64,000 nucleotides of DNA, from assembly GCA_028274465.1 (NCBI GenBank), contig CM051458.1:54239253-54303252 (forward strand). Direction: 5' to 3'. The notes beneath the pieces are model-generated. The model was not told where the DNA came from. It ran no database searches and was given only the letters and a program-made list of their open reading frames with translations. Position 1 is the first letter of the stretch, and each line of letters begins with the position of its first letter. Shown here in pieces: positions 1 through 11,023 of this stretch. This DNA comes from Plantago ovata (lineage: Eukaryota > Streptophyta > Magnoliopsida > Lamiales > Plantaginaceae). The position numbers and the translations under genes were made by a program.

Positions 1-105
1 GTCCATCACGCATCCAGGGTAAACGCCAACGACGGGAACGGAGGTATAAGGGTTAAACTCTCCTTCGACTAGGCGGTAACGGATGACTTTCTTTTCGGAA
101 CTCAT
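1..105 (-). CDS. N-terminus of a gag-like ORF, truncated by the window edge
   Basis: An ATG at 105-103 opens 35 codons that stay open to the window edge, starting MSSEKKVIRYRLVEG. It lies 263 nt downstream of the primer-binding site, where the gag polyprotein of this class starts. No conserved gag domain is visible in so short a piece. The gag call therefore rests on position, and product and integrity are unknown. The 98-codon frame overlapping the LTR end and primer site (195-491) is not considered coding. Confidence 0.45.
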   Translation of the reverse strand, partial: MSSEKKVIRYRLVEGEFNPYTSVPVVGVYPGCVMD

Positions 106-367
106 ACCTATCTGTAAGCACACGCGTATTTAACTAGTTAATAACTACGTCAAAATCAAAACAACCACGGAAGGTCAACAGTTTCAGAAACGGATCAGAA
201 GTCGTCAGAATCAGAATAGAGAAGATGAAGAAACGGTTTAAGGTTAGTACGCAAGACTCGAATCAGAAAAGAAACAGAAAATACAAGACCTAACCAGCGA
301 CTCAGACCCTCACACACACCCCAAAGGTCAAAAGATTCTATCCTAGCAAGCTCGAGTTTGAACTCAA

Positions 368-379
368 GCTCTGATACCA
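368..379 (-). other. Primer-binding site, initiator tRNA-Met
   Basis: The minus strand reads TGGTATCAGAGC, the classical plant retrotransposon primer site complementary to the 3' end of initiator tRNA-Met. It lies two bases after the LTR end and fixes the orientation of the element. Confidence 0.9.
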
Positions 380-381
380 AC

Positions 382-2876
382 TGTAACGGTATCGGTTTTT
401 GAAAACAAAATAATTTCTTGAAAAAGAAAATCCGAAATAACTTTAATAGCAACGGTCGGCAATTAATGCCAAAATAATCTTTGACGCGCACAGTGCTAAC
501 AGAAACAAGTAAATATCCAACGATAACTTAGAATTCAAATGAAACAACGAGTGAAGACAGTAAAAATTTCATCTTCTTATTTTGAAATAAATTCCCAAGA
601 CACCCGAGAGCCTTCTCTCAGTCGCTGGCATCCTATTCGCGAACATCCTCAACAGTATCTGGAAGGAAGGAATTTTGAAAACAAAGAGAGTGTGAGATAA
701 AGGATCTCAGTGAGGTTCTAAGTTAAAAACAGAAAGTAAACAGTTTTGAAATCAAAATCCATTTCAGTAAAGCAAACAAACAGAACAGATCACGTAACAG
801 AATAACAGAACAGATAAGTTGAAGACCGTTGGTGCAGCCCGCCTTATTGCTCCTACTCCCAGAATGCCCTTATAACTCCCTCCAGAGGGTGCACAACTCC
901 GGATAGAAACAGAAACCCCCGTGTACTTTGGGAAAACAGAACCTACGACCCTAATAGACCTCAGCGACTTCTGCCTCGCGCCTAAAAGGGATTAGACTAG
1001 GCAATAATCAAGCAAACCCGATAGTCCTCTACTACCCAAGCCTACCTAATTACGACCTAATCGACCGGTCACACAGAAACAGAACAGATACAGATAATGA
1101 AACACCGAGAAGTGTTCCTACAGAAAAGTTAATCCAGAACAGAGTAGCAATAAACAAAGAAATTAAATAGTCATACTTAGGACTTAGATACTTTTACGCG
1201 GAAGCATACAATAAAACAATATATAGTAATAGGTACAAGTTGTCACATATCCTTCCAGTTTTTCGCAAATAAATAAGTTTAGGGGTGAACACTCACCTTA
1301 ACTTGCAAGCAAAAGATCTCCAACGAGCAGTGAGCTTACGGGTTATCGAACAACGGAGAACCTAAAGAGAAAATACTAATTACACTTTAGAAGTTGAACG
1401 GACGGAAGGAAAAAGGTTGGTAAAGAAGTGGTAAAGACGGGGTTCGAACTCGGGACCTCTAAGTTAGTCACAAAAGAACCTAACCAACTAGGCTAGCAAG
1501 TCAAGTTATTATCAAAGTACAAAAACAGAAACTAAGTTGAATCATTTTCAGAAATACTCTTTCGGTTTTCAGTCTCTGGAAATTACTGAAATACCCTCAG
1601 TGGTAAATTGCAAAAAGATCCTTTTCGAAATCAGAAAGTACAACAAGTCCAGAAGTTTCTCAAACATACATATCAGTCTCCACAGAATAAAAAGGTTTAC
1701 GAAAAAGTTCTCTGTCAGTCAACTACGGTCAAAGTTAAATTGCAAAAAGGTCCTTTAGGTTTTCAAACATCCCAAAACAGTCCACAAGGTTCATATTAAT
1801 AACACTAAAGTCCAATCAGTCCTTTTCGAAGTCAACAGAAAACTCTAAGGTCAACATACGAGGTCAATAACTAAAATAAGTCCAACAACAGCAACAACAT
1901 TCTAACAAATCCCCCGGTTCTCAGTTCGAATCAAAACAACATGGCCAGATTGTACAAGGGAAAAACGATCAAAAGGAATCGAATAAGAAAAAGGGCAGAA
2001 CGAACTATTACCTTCGAATGGGAAAAGAGGGTTGAATCAATCTGCAAATCGAATGCAAACAAAAAGGAAAAGAAATTAAAACGAATTCAAATCGAGATTG
2101 AATCCATCCGAAACGAACAAGGACAGAACGAACAGAGACTATTTACCGATCAAAATCGGAATCGAGCAGACGGAAGAACGAAATCGATGGCGGCGGCGAA
2201 ATTGAACGGCGGCTCGTAACGGACAGGCGGATCGAACAGATCGGCGCGGCGGCGGTGCACGGACAGCAACGGGACGGATCGAACGGATCGACGCGACAGA
2301 ACGGGCGGCGCGATTGAACGGCGGCGACGAACGGCAAATCGCGGCGAACAGAACAGGCGGCGGCGGACAGACAGCAACGGCGGACGAACGGCGCGATCGA
2401 GCGAATGAACAACTGCGGCGCGTGCACGGCAGAACGGACGGAAGGGCGCGGCTGAACGGCTCGGCGGCGAGACCGGAGCAGCAACGGCGGCGGCGGAGCA
2501 GCGAGATCGGGACGGAAACAGCAGCAGCAGCAGAGATCTTTTCTTTCCTCTTTTTTCTTTTCTCTCCTCTCTTTCTTTCTTTTCTCTCTTTCTTTTTCGG
2601 TTTTTTTTTGAACGGCAGTAGAGGAATGAAGAGAGGGGGGCGACTAGGGTTAGGGTTAAGTCAGATGGGCCGGTCAAAAGGGCCTTGACTGGGCCAAAAG
2701 AGGTCAGAAAGTCCAGACTTCCAGCTCGATCCAAACGTAACGAAACGAACTAGTTTACGCGAAATTAATTAAATAATTATCGAATAAATAATTTGCTCTG
2801 ATAATTAATTAACTAAATTAAATAATAAAATAATAAAATAATAAATAAATAATTAAAAAAAAGAAGGGGTGTTACA
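382..2876 (-). repeat. 5' LTR of the Tekay/Del-like element (about 2.5 kb)
   Basis: The ends are TGTAACACCCC (minus strand, from 2876) and CCGTTACA (to 382), a perfect TG...CA pair directly followed by the primer-binding site. The LTR is long and compositionally mixed. An AT-rich stretch lies at 2755-2870. A GC-rich patch of CGG/GCG repeats lies at about 2190-2510; it opens reading frames on both strands that look like low-complexity artefacts. A pyrimidine-rich tract follows at about 2535-2610. A tRNA-like segment is embedded at 1429-1497. I see no convincing protein-coding gene in the LTR. Confidence 0.75.
1429..1497 (-). other. tRNA-like segment inside the Tekay-like LTR
   Basis: On the minus strand an A-box-like TAGCCTAGTTGG (1495-1484) is followed after about 32 nt by a B-box-like GAGTTCGAACC (1451-1441). 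The segment ends near a TACCA at 1433-1429. This is the internal RNA polymerase III promoter layout of a tRNA, a tRNA relic or a SINE head. No poly(A) tail or clear target-site duplication is visible around it. A functional tRNA is unlikely, because the expected acceptor pairing is not apparent. Confidence 0.45.
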
Positions 2877-2880
2877 AAAA

Positions 2881-2945
2881 TCGTCAGCAAGTGGGTAATA
2901 AAGGATAATGGGAGGAGAAGTTTCATCTTAAAGCTGGCAGGAAAC
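2881..2945 (+). repeat. Direct repeat, copy 1 of 2 (about 65 bp)
   Basis: This segment starts TCGTCAGCAAGTGGGTAATA and recurs at 3397-3461 with about ten substitutions and the same order and length. Copy 1 starts five bases after the Tekay-like LTR. The 450 bp between the copies (2946-3396) are AT-rich and show no gene. Confidence 0.7.
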
Positions 2946-3396
2946 TGGACAGTTCCGAAAGCACCCTTATAAGGCAGGTCATCAATGACGTATTCTTCTA
3001 GACAATTCAGATCTAGCACCAAGCCCGATGTCCAAAAAAAATAAGCAAATTTCTTTAAACAGTTTGTCACCGATGCCAAACAAAGGAAAACTCGCGGGAA
3101 AGTTAGTTACTTCCCATAACAATGTACAATTTTAATATTTTAATTATACCTTTTTACATAGAAAGAATAAATACATAAATCTCATGTTTGGCCAAGTTTC
3201 TTAATCTTTGAGAAATAAAATATGCTACTAATGTACAACATTGCCATAGGTCGATTTTTTGCGATAGGTACACAATTTCTATTATACTCTTACCTATAAG
3301 TACTTACTTGAGTTTAATTTTTGTTAGACGCCTATCAAACCAAATTGTTGTTTTGTAGATTTTTTTTAAAGTGTTATGTGTATGAAAAGATTAAAT

Positions 3397-3461
3397 TCGT
3401 CACCAAGTGAGTAATAAAGGAAAATGGGAGGAGAAGTGTGATGTTAAAGCTCGCAAGAAAC
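3397..3461 (+). repeat. Direct repeat, copy 2 of 2 (about 65 bp)
   Basis: This matches 2881-2945 and ends just before the GAGACC-rich candidate terminus at 3478. The pair could be a diverged local duplication or the remains of a small insertion between two copies. Confidence 0.7.
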
Positions 3462-3477
3462 AGAATAATTCTGAAAG

Positions 3478-3545
3478 GAGAACGTCTCCTGTGAGACCAC
3501 TAGTTTCGTGAGACCAAAATGAGACTCAAAGGAATTAGAAACTAG
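3478..3545 (+). repeat. Candidate left terminal region of a Mutator-like element
   Basis: A GGAGAACGTCTCC palindrome is followed by GTGAGACC twice and then GAGACTC. Clusters of GAGACC/GGTCTC are common at plant MULE-type ends, and the FAR1-type transposase gene begins about 200 bp downstream. The matching right terminus is not in the window and no target-site duplication can be tested, so this is an inference from sequence style and position. Between here and 3750 lies a CT-rich leader-like stretch (3630-3720) without a clear TATA box. Confidence 0.3.
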
Positions 3546-3750
3546 ATAAAAAACTCGCTGGTTCAACCAATAACTCGCGGGTCGTGTTATAACCCGAAAC
3601 AAAATCGGATCTCTTCACCTAAACCCGTTAAAATCAGAAAAATCTTCTCTCTCTCCGTCTGTGCAACAAAACATCGATTCTCTCTCTACGTATCGTCGAT
3701 TGTCTCTCTATCTATCTACGAATCTTCGATTGCTTCAACGAAAAACAAAT

Positions 3751-6700
3751 ATGGGGATCAACGATTACTCTCCTAGATCGTTGAATGAATTGAACAATTT
3801 GAGGATTAGATTGATGCAATTGACGAATTCAAAATGGGGAAAACGTTCAAGGAAAATTAAGGAATCTCCAGCGGTTGAAGTCGATCGTATAGAAGAAGAC
3901 TTCATTGAAATAGCTGAAGAATTTTCTATGAGACAATCGGAATTTGATATGGAAGAAGATTGCAGTGAATTTGTTGAAAGATTTGTTGAAGATATTAATG
4001 AAATACCTAGAGATCCAGAATTTACAGAAGGATTTGCTATGAGACTGTCGGAATTTGATATGGAAGAAGATTGCAATGAATTTGCTGATAGATTTGTTGA
4101 AAATATTGATGAAATACCTAGAGATCCAGAATTTACAGAAGGATTTGCTGATGAACATGAAGCTGATAAAGGACCTGCTGAACAATCAGGTATGTTACAA
4201 TTTCATTTGAGTTTTATGCATTATTGATTTGAGTTTTATGACAAAAGTTTCTGAGTTTTACTCTGTAAAGTTATGTATGTTACAATTTCATTTGAGTTTT
4301 ATGGATTATTGATTTGAGTTTTACGACAAAAGTTTTTGAGTTTTACTATGTAAAGTTTTGTATGTTACAAATTCTTTTGAGTTTTATGCATTACTGATTT
4401 GAGTTTCGCTCTTTTGATAGTTGAGTTTCATTCATATACTGATTGAGTTTTATAATATATCATTGTAGAGCATATACCACTCTCTTTTATTGGTTTAAAG
4501 AAGGAAAAATGGGAACATTTTGTGGAACTTTACAAACGCTATGCATCAATGGTTGGATTTTCTGTTAGAATCTCAACAACAAGAACATCCAAAGATAAAT
4601 ATGTCAAGGAAAAGTACTTCGTCTGTTCTCGTGCAGGCAAAGCACCTATTAAGCAAACTCAACCAGTGGCAATTTCTCCTATACTTTCGGTTGATAGTGA
4701 TGAAGGAAATGAAGAAGATAAAGAACAAAAGGCAAAGAAGCCAAGAAAAAGTAGAGTCAGAAGTACTGATTGCAAGGCTAGTTTGAGAATTGCATTCAAC
4801 AAGGAATAAAATTGCTTTGAAGTTAAGCATCATATTACAGAACACAACCATGAGTTGGCTAGGCCAGAATGGAGTCACTTGCAGCGTTCTCAAAGGAAGA
4901 TTACACCAAAGAAAGGCAAAGTAATCGAGTGTATGGAAGGGGCTAGATTAAAGCCAAGCCAGAGTTACAGAGTTCTTATGCACAATGCTGGAGGCAGAGA
5001 GAACGTTGGGCACACTGTTCGGGATAATATCAACTATGAAACAGGTTAGTTTTCTATGAGTTTTATATGTTGTTTGTTTGAGATTTTATGTGGTTCTTGT
5101 TTGAGTTTTACATCTATCATATTTCTTTGAGTTTAATATGATGTTTGTTTGAATTTTATGTGATGCTTGTTGAGTTTTAAATCTATAATATTAGAAGTTT
5201 AGGGTGAGATTTAATTGGAGATAAGTTGTATATGTTTGAGTTTTATATGGTGTTTGTTTGAGTTTTATATAGCTATTGTTTGAGGTTACATCTATATTCA
5301 AGAAGGTGTTTGTTATGTGTTCTTCTGCTTGTCAATTATACTATGTTTGTTGCTTTTTACTGTGTTAATTTTATTTTCAACTCTGTAAACAGGCTAAGGC
5401 CCATAAAACTGGAGGACAAGATTCACAGTGTGTGATAAATTCATTGCTAAAAAGGCAAAGACAGGATCCTGAGTTCTTTTACAAAGTAATGCTTGATGAC
5501 CAAACAAGACTCTGTGGAGTGTTTTGGTGCGACTAGGTTATGAGGGAGGATTACAAACTTTTTGGAGACGTGCTGATTTTCGATACAACATACCGTACTA
5601 ACCGGTATGATATGATTTGTGCACCTTTGGTAGGAGTCAATAGCCACTGGAATAATGTTGTTTTCGGTTGTGCCTTTCTTGCTAATGAACAATCGGAGAC
5701 ATTTGTTTGGTTGTTGGAGACATTCTTGGAAGCAATGGATCAGAAAAAACCACTGACAATATTTACAGACCAGGATAGTGCTATGATCAAAGCAATTGCA
5801 CAGGTATAAAAAATGTTTTATATGTTTGAGTTTTATATGTTGTTTCTTTGATTTTTATGTGCTTCTTGTTTGAGTTTTACATATGTATTAAAGAAGGTGT
5901 TTGAGTTTTGTTGAATATGATTGTTTAGGTGTTTGGGAAATAAACAAAGCATTTTTGTGTGTGGCATATTGAACAAAACTTTTATAAGAATGCTGGTGCT
6001 TTGAAAAACAACAAGGAATTTAAGAAAACATTCCTATTCTTCCTGAAAATATGTAGAGACAAGGATGTGTTTGAGGACACATGGAAGACAATGGTTGAAA
6101 CTTACAACCTGTACACCGAACATGATGACCCTACTAAAAAGTGGTTTAAAAAGTTGTATGGACTACGTGACAAGTGGTGTAGAGCTTTGAATAAAGATAT
6201 CTTCTCTGCTGGGATATTGTCATCACAAAGGAGTGAGAGTACGAACAACGATGTATTGTTTAACTCGAACAAGTATACATCTCTGACACAATTTTTTGAT
6301 TTATTTGATGAAATGGTTGAGAGGTGGAGATCAACAGAGGTTCAAAATGAGTTCTTATGCAGTACAACACATCCAATGCTATACTCTCAGCATAAGATTC
6401 TACAACATGCTGCAAAGGTAAAAAATACTAAAAAACTTTATCCAAAATTGCGTGAGTTTTCTATGGTGATTGTTTGAATTTAATGCATGTGAATTTGTCA
6501 ATGATATGCAGATCTACACTGTCAAAATTTATGGGGAGTTTGAAAAACAGTTCATTTACTCTATTACCAATGGAGTCGATTTGAAATTTTCTGATCAGCA
6601 TACTTTCATATATGATGTCATTCCAAATGAAGAAAAGTATGGGATTTCAACAGTTACATATTCTCAAATTGATGGAGTGATAAATGTTAAATGCAGATGT

Positions 6701-7220
6701 ATGTTGTTTGAAGAAAGAGAATGGCTCTGCCAACATTGCGTTCGTGTTTTCCATCAACACAATGTTGTTTCAGTTCCTGAGGACTATATTCTTCGACGTT
6801 GGACTAAAGATATAAAGCGTCATGTGTTTGACATGCAAAGAGATAAGATTAGTACCGTGAAAAATGCACCAGATTCAATTGCTTGGAGGCATCAAATGAC
6901 CAGAAGCTAGTTCAACTTGGTTATAAAAGTTGAAGGAAATGATAGTGCAAAAATGATTATAGAAGAAGCATACCAAAAAGCTTTGGATGAAACTAATCTT
7001 ATAATGAAGGGGAAGGAACAAACCATTTCTGAAACACCTAATGGGGAGGAAGCAGGGAATGGCACAGAAAATATGCTTGTAGTGCGTAATCCTGAAAAAG
7101 CAAAAACAAAAAGGACGAAAACCGAAAAGGATAAAGGGTGCTATTGAGAAGAAACCAAGAAAGAAAAAAGGTTCAACCACAGAGGCAGCAAGTTTCCCCA
7201 GGAAGGAACAAGTTATTTGA
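3751..7220 (+). pseudogene. FAR1/FHY3-type Mutator-like transposase, five exons, decayed
   Basis: The FAR1 family descends from MULE transposases that bind terminal repeats and cut DNA with an RNase-H-fold DDE domain. Inferred exons are 3751-4189, 4469-5044, 5393-5803, 5929-6417 and 6512-7220, all with GT-AG borders. Exon 1 encodes an acidic N-terminus with a duplicated module. Exon 2 gives the FAR1 DNA-binding domain, from RYASMVGFSVR through STDCKASLRI to TEHNHELA. Exon 3 carries the transposase core with D in IFDTTYRTNRY and D in FTDQDSAM. Exon 5 has a SWIM zinc finger (CRC, then CQHC) and a basic tail. Breaks are in-frame stops at 4807, 5534, 5941 and 6908, a phase mismatch at the exon 2/3 junction and a frameshift near 7140. 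It cannot make transposase. It could be a domesticated FAR1 relative, but the neighbours favour a transposon. Confidence 0.85.
3922..4143 (+). repeat. Tandem duplication of a 111-bp coding module in the FAR1-like gene
   Basis: Two adjacent 37-codon units (3922-4032 and 4033-4143) each encode an acidic stretch containing SEFDMEEDC and EIPRDPEFTEG. The copies differ at a handful of residues. The reading frame is kept, which suggests the duplication arose while the gene was still translated. Confidence 0.85.
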
Positions 7221-7439
7221 TGAAACAAGGAATACATAAAAAATTTCAGTACTCTATTCTTTTATGGACTGTGTTCCTTCATTTCAATATTGTATTTCTT
7301 TCTTTAAGATTGAGAATTTTGTAGACTTTGTCCCATTAATATCGATACTCTGTTTTTCTTGATTTTCCTCATGTTTATGTTGACAGTTGTTGAGCATTTA
7401 ATAAACCTAATCAAGTGCATTTGTCAAGGTAAAATTGAA

Positions 7440-7860
7440 AAAATTTCTATGAAGGTTAAACTCAAACTGTGATGCATATGAAACTCATGCTCAGTGGTAA
7501 ACCTCAAACAAACCACAACATAAAACTCAAACACACAGCGTATAAAACTCAAACATACACTCAAGCCTCAAACTAAACTAAGGTTGTATATTTTTCTAAA
7601 AGCCTAGATGGATTGGTCAACCCCAAACACCCTGAAAATGAATTGAATTACTTCCGGATTCTACAATCATAATTAGGGTTTTGGATGCGGTGCACAATTA
7701 AGCATTTGTCAAGGGATCATGTAACATATTTCCATGAATGTTCAAAGTTAAAAATGCAAAATAAAACTCATGGACAGTGGTAAACCTTAAACAAGCACCA
7801 TAGAAAACTCAAACACACAACATATAAAACTCAAAAACATATAAAACAGAATTATAAAAG
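7440..7860 (-). repeat. Cluster of TTTGAGTTTTAT-family motifs downstream of the FAR1-like gene
   Basis: The plus strand shows many ATAAAACTCAAACA-type motifs and two copies of the phrase ACTCATG(C/G)(A)CAGTGGTAAACC (near 7485 and 7765). The same motifs occur in the introns of the FAR1-like, RPA-like and Ulp1-like genes and nowhere in the retroelements. No gene is visible between 7221 and 7975. Confidence 0.7.
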
Positions 7861-8284
7861 AGTTTACAAAATATGACTGAAAATAGTACTAATCTGAGTT
7901 ATTACAGAAAAATTTCAAATTAAAAACACGAACAAAATATCAAAAGGATGGGTGAATAAAACATGTTCAACGAAGTTAAAACTTCGAAATCAAATCCACC
8001 AGATATTGAGACTCTTGTGCATAATTCACCGTCTCTGCGTGGACAACTGTAATCCACACCTTATTTTCATCGTAATAATTGGTCTCCATTATTTTAAGCT
8101 TGAGATTGTACTTCTTAAACATGTAATCATCCAATATGTCATGAATAATTTCTGGTCCAGTAGCATCTTGTAAAAAAATGAATTACTTTGGCAGAATGAC
8201 CAACACTTTTTTCAGCTACTTCCGGGAATGCTGTGACATTAGCTGCACCGATATGATCTTGAAATTGAGTTTGAAGCAGATATC

Positions 8285-9544
8285 TGATGAACATGTCAGA
8301 TTCAATCAAATAAATTTGTTATTTAGCCAAAGGCAATCCACAAGTACAACGAAAACCGTAGTGTAGTAGTAGAATGACTCGAGTGTCGTTCTCTCAGGAC
8401 TATAACTAGCTTAATCTATTTAACAAGGGAATATAAAACAACAGATAAATAGCAATAGGGGTTTTCTAGCAGATAATGGAGATTGGTGATAGTATGGTCC
8501 TTCTTAGCATAATGGGTCGATAATCATGCATAAATTCCTCGGTCTTGCATAGAGATCTTTGAATCAATCTAGGGTCCTGTTGCAAGTATTAAGCACTACG
8601 AAGATAATCTGGTCTGACTAGTCAACACTGTTGTCCTAATATGTTCCGTTATTATTCAACATTACGAATATAATTGGTCTGATGGTCGACTAGTGTCCAA
8701 TTGTGCATAATGATCAATACAACATACGAGAATTTTGGTTACAACTGATCAACGAAATAAAGCAATGACACGGAGTATAATGCGCGATATAGCCATTAGC
8801 ATGATTATCTTCCCTCACTAAGAATTCACATACTATCACCAATGATAAGTTGAGCTACTCATAATAGGCATGCAATCAATAGAAATTATAGAAGAAAACA
8901 TATTGAAAGATAAATAAAATAAGTAGTTAAAACTGTAAGATACAAAGTTACCGAAGTTTGTCAATCTCCGGATGATTACGGTCCTATGAGCTCCAAACTG
9001 CTATGAAAAAGTGTCCCCTAAGCTACGGAACTCCCAGGACAGGCCCCGGGAAGTTCCTACCTAAAACTATAGAGAGAGGTGAGAAAGTAGGCTTGGAAAG
9101 ATATGATTTTCGGAGAGAAAACTGAGCACTATATATAGGCCCGAAAAAACTCCGGGGCGGTTCGCCGAAGGATGGGGCGGTTCGCCCCCCGTCTTTTTCG
9201 CGGAATTCCGTGTTTTTCGACGCGGATTTGGATTTCTTCACCTTTTCGGACTCGGTTTCTGACTTCTAGTGGCCTTCTAACCTCCAGATTCGACCCCTAG
9301 ACTCCAAATCCTATCCGAAAACCTTCAGATACTCCAAATAGGCTTCTGGAACACCAATTCCTTGTCAACTTCAATATAATTGCCCAGAAATCCCCGAATT
9401 TCAACCAAAACCTGTAAAATAAAATCTAAAGGGAAACGTGACACTATTCTAATAAAATGTACTAAAATATAGCTAAATTAATATAGAGGATAGCTAAATT
9501 AGATGAAAAATACTCGAATGAAAGTGTAAAATACACATTCATCA
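8285..9544 (-). repeat. 3' LTR of element A (1260 bp)
   Basis: It begins TGATGAACATGTC and ends ACATTCATCA on the plus strand, so both ends form a TGATGAA/TTCATCA inverted repeat. It is nearly identical to 12585-13844, with scattered substitutions. It has a TATATATAG TATA-like box (minus, 9129-9140) and two GGGGCGGTTCGCCCC-type units just upstream of it (about 9154-9187). Confidence 0.93.
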
Positions 9545-9557
9545 AACTCCCCAAACC
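9545..9557 (-). other. Polypurine tract of element A
   Basis: The minus strand reads GGTTTGGGGAGTT directly before the 3' LTR, the expected plus-strand priming site. The same tract follows the 3' LTRs of B (23200-23212) and C (38999-39011). Confidence 0.8.
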
Positions 9558-10324
9558 GAACCTTTGCTTGTCCTAAAGCAACTAAGCTAGACTCTAATAC
9601 AAAAAACATGCAAGACACAAAATGGAGTTTCATGCCAAATAAAATGAACTAATCTACTGAATCTATCAAATAACATATGAACAAAAACCATATAAATCAA
9701 AGCATGAATATAGGTTGAAGAATACCTCGATTGACTTATACACATCCACATAAGCACTTATGTCAAGACAAGATAGTCTCTCGTAACATTCTCTACCTGG
9801 ACCTAGTCAGTGATGACGTAATGATGCATGCTAAGATACGAATGGTTGCCCCGTGCCTATGAAACTGAGGACTTACTGATGTTCCACCATGTTAAGACTT
9901 TCCCTCAAAAGAGGTCGAACCAGTACTGGCTCTCATCAAACGAAGGAGGGTTCCCTATAAAAGATAACTCTCCCCTATTCTACCCATCTCTCAAGTAAAG
10001 TCTTAAGCTATTCACCACTTCCTGAATGGCAGGACGAGGGTGGTCTAGAACAGATGACACTCAAGACAAAAAAAAAATAAAATATATATATATATAGAAA
10101 AACACGATTACGAACATTACAAAAATGGAAAAGACTCAAACTTTGCTAAACTGCTATTTGGCTTTCTTTTTGGACCCTTCTTTGCTTTTTTGGGTCTTTT
10201 TTTTTTCTTCTTTTTTTCTTTCCAGATTCTTTTTTTCTTTTTTCTCTGGAATTTTTCTTTCTTTTTTTTCGATTTTTTCTAGCCAGCAGTAGCATATCAA
10301 AAAGAGAAACAAAATGACTCACAC

Positions 10325-10470
10325 GACTTCCCCAAACCTATTCGAAAGAATAGGTTGGAGTACAAAATTTACGGAAAAAGAAAAAATAAACTCACGATAC
10401 GAAAATGAAAAACAGAAACAAGTCTACGATGGTGTAACCCCCTCCCCAAACCTATTCGGAAGAATAGGTT
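10325..10470 (-). repeat. Two hairpin-plus-purine-tract modules inside element A
   Basis: At about 10327-10356 and 10442-10470 a perfect 9-bp stem (arms AACCTATTC and GAATAGGTT, four-base loop) is followed in element sense by TTTGGGGA, the core of the 3' PPT. The same pair, with similar spacing, is in B (24000-24028, 24113-24140) and C (39777-39804, 39893-39915). Next to it lies a long purine-rich (sense) tract at 10190-10280. No gene is visible between 9558 and 11023. Confidence 0.7.
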
Positions 10471-11023
10471 ATAAACAAAGGATCACACAACCTCACACTA
10501 CCTCCTTCCTAGGCATTTAGCAATCTCAAAGCATGGTGAAGACTTGTTGCCTCTTAGGTACAAAATTACTCGGGAAAACAACCATAAGACCCTAACATGC
10601 ATCATCCTATTATAAAGGCCTTCGTGAACCGCAGTAGAGAAAACACCACTAAGTGATGTCGAGACTACCTAGCTCAACTAAGTGCAATACATAAATGTGA
10701 CAAGCCAAGCGAGAAAAACCTCAAACAAATTTATAGAGATGAAGCATACGATTAATGGCATAGTTAGTTGATCTACCCAACAAAAAAGTTCAAAAAATTC
10801 GGCAATAAACTCCATATAAAACATGCAAGACTATTCTAGGAAAGCAGTAAACGTGCAAATGCAATTAAAAAAAAACAAGACTATCCTACTCAACATCACA
10901 AAGCCAAACAATACTTAACATCATGGTTCACATCCCATCCCCCTCATGAAATTTAAGCTAGTCCCTAGCAAAAGAGAATGAGTACATAAAAAGTGATACT
11001 AGATGTTACCGAACGGTTTGGCC

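Larger units (their letters stand above)
1..2876 (-). mobile_element. 5' part of a Tekay/Del-like Ty3/gypsy retrotransposon, cut by the window edge
   Basis: Read on the minus strand, this is the start of an LTR retrotransposon: a 5' LTR (2876 down to 382), a 2-nt spacer, a primer-binding site matching initiator tRNA-Met (379 down to 368) and the first codons of a gag-like ORF (105 down to 1). The LTR begins TGTAACACCCC and ends GTTACA, termini typical of plant chromoviruses of the Tekay/Del type. The rest of the element lies left of the window, so the 3' LTR and the second target-site copy cannot be checked. The expected right-hand target-site copy is AAAAT at 2877-2881. The lineage is inferred from LTR termini and primer site only; no pol is visible. 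Confidence 0.75.

Noticed and set aside
1429-1497. A functional tRNA gene
   Set aside because: Only the internal promoter boxes are convincing. No good acceptor stem pairing was seen and the sequence lies in an LTR.
2143-2734. Overlapping frames of 92-194 codons on both strands in the Tekay-like LTR
   Set aside because: They come from CGG/GCG-rich and pyrimidine-rich low-complexity DNA, have no domain features and conflict across strands.
9023-9241. 72-codon frame present in both LTRs of element A (also 13323-13541)
   Set aside because: It spans the TATA region and GC hairpins and is not open in the homologous LTRs of B, C and D.
8285-9544. Element A as a DNA transposon, because its outer ends are TGATGAA/TTCATCA inverted repeats
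   Set aside because: The inverted ends belong to each LTR. Long direct repeats, a tRNA-Asp primer site and a PPT show it is an LTR element.
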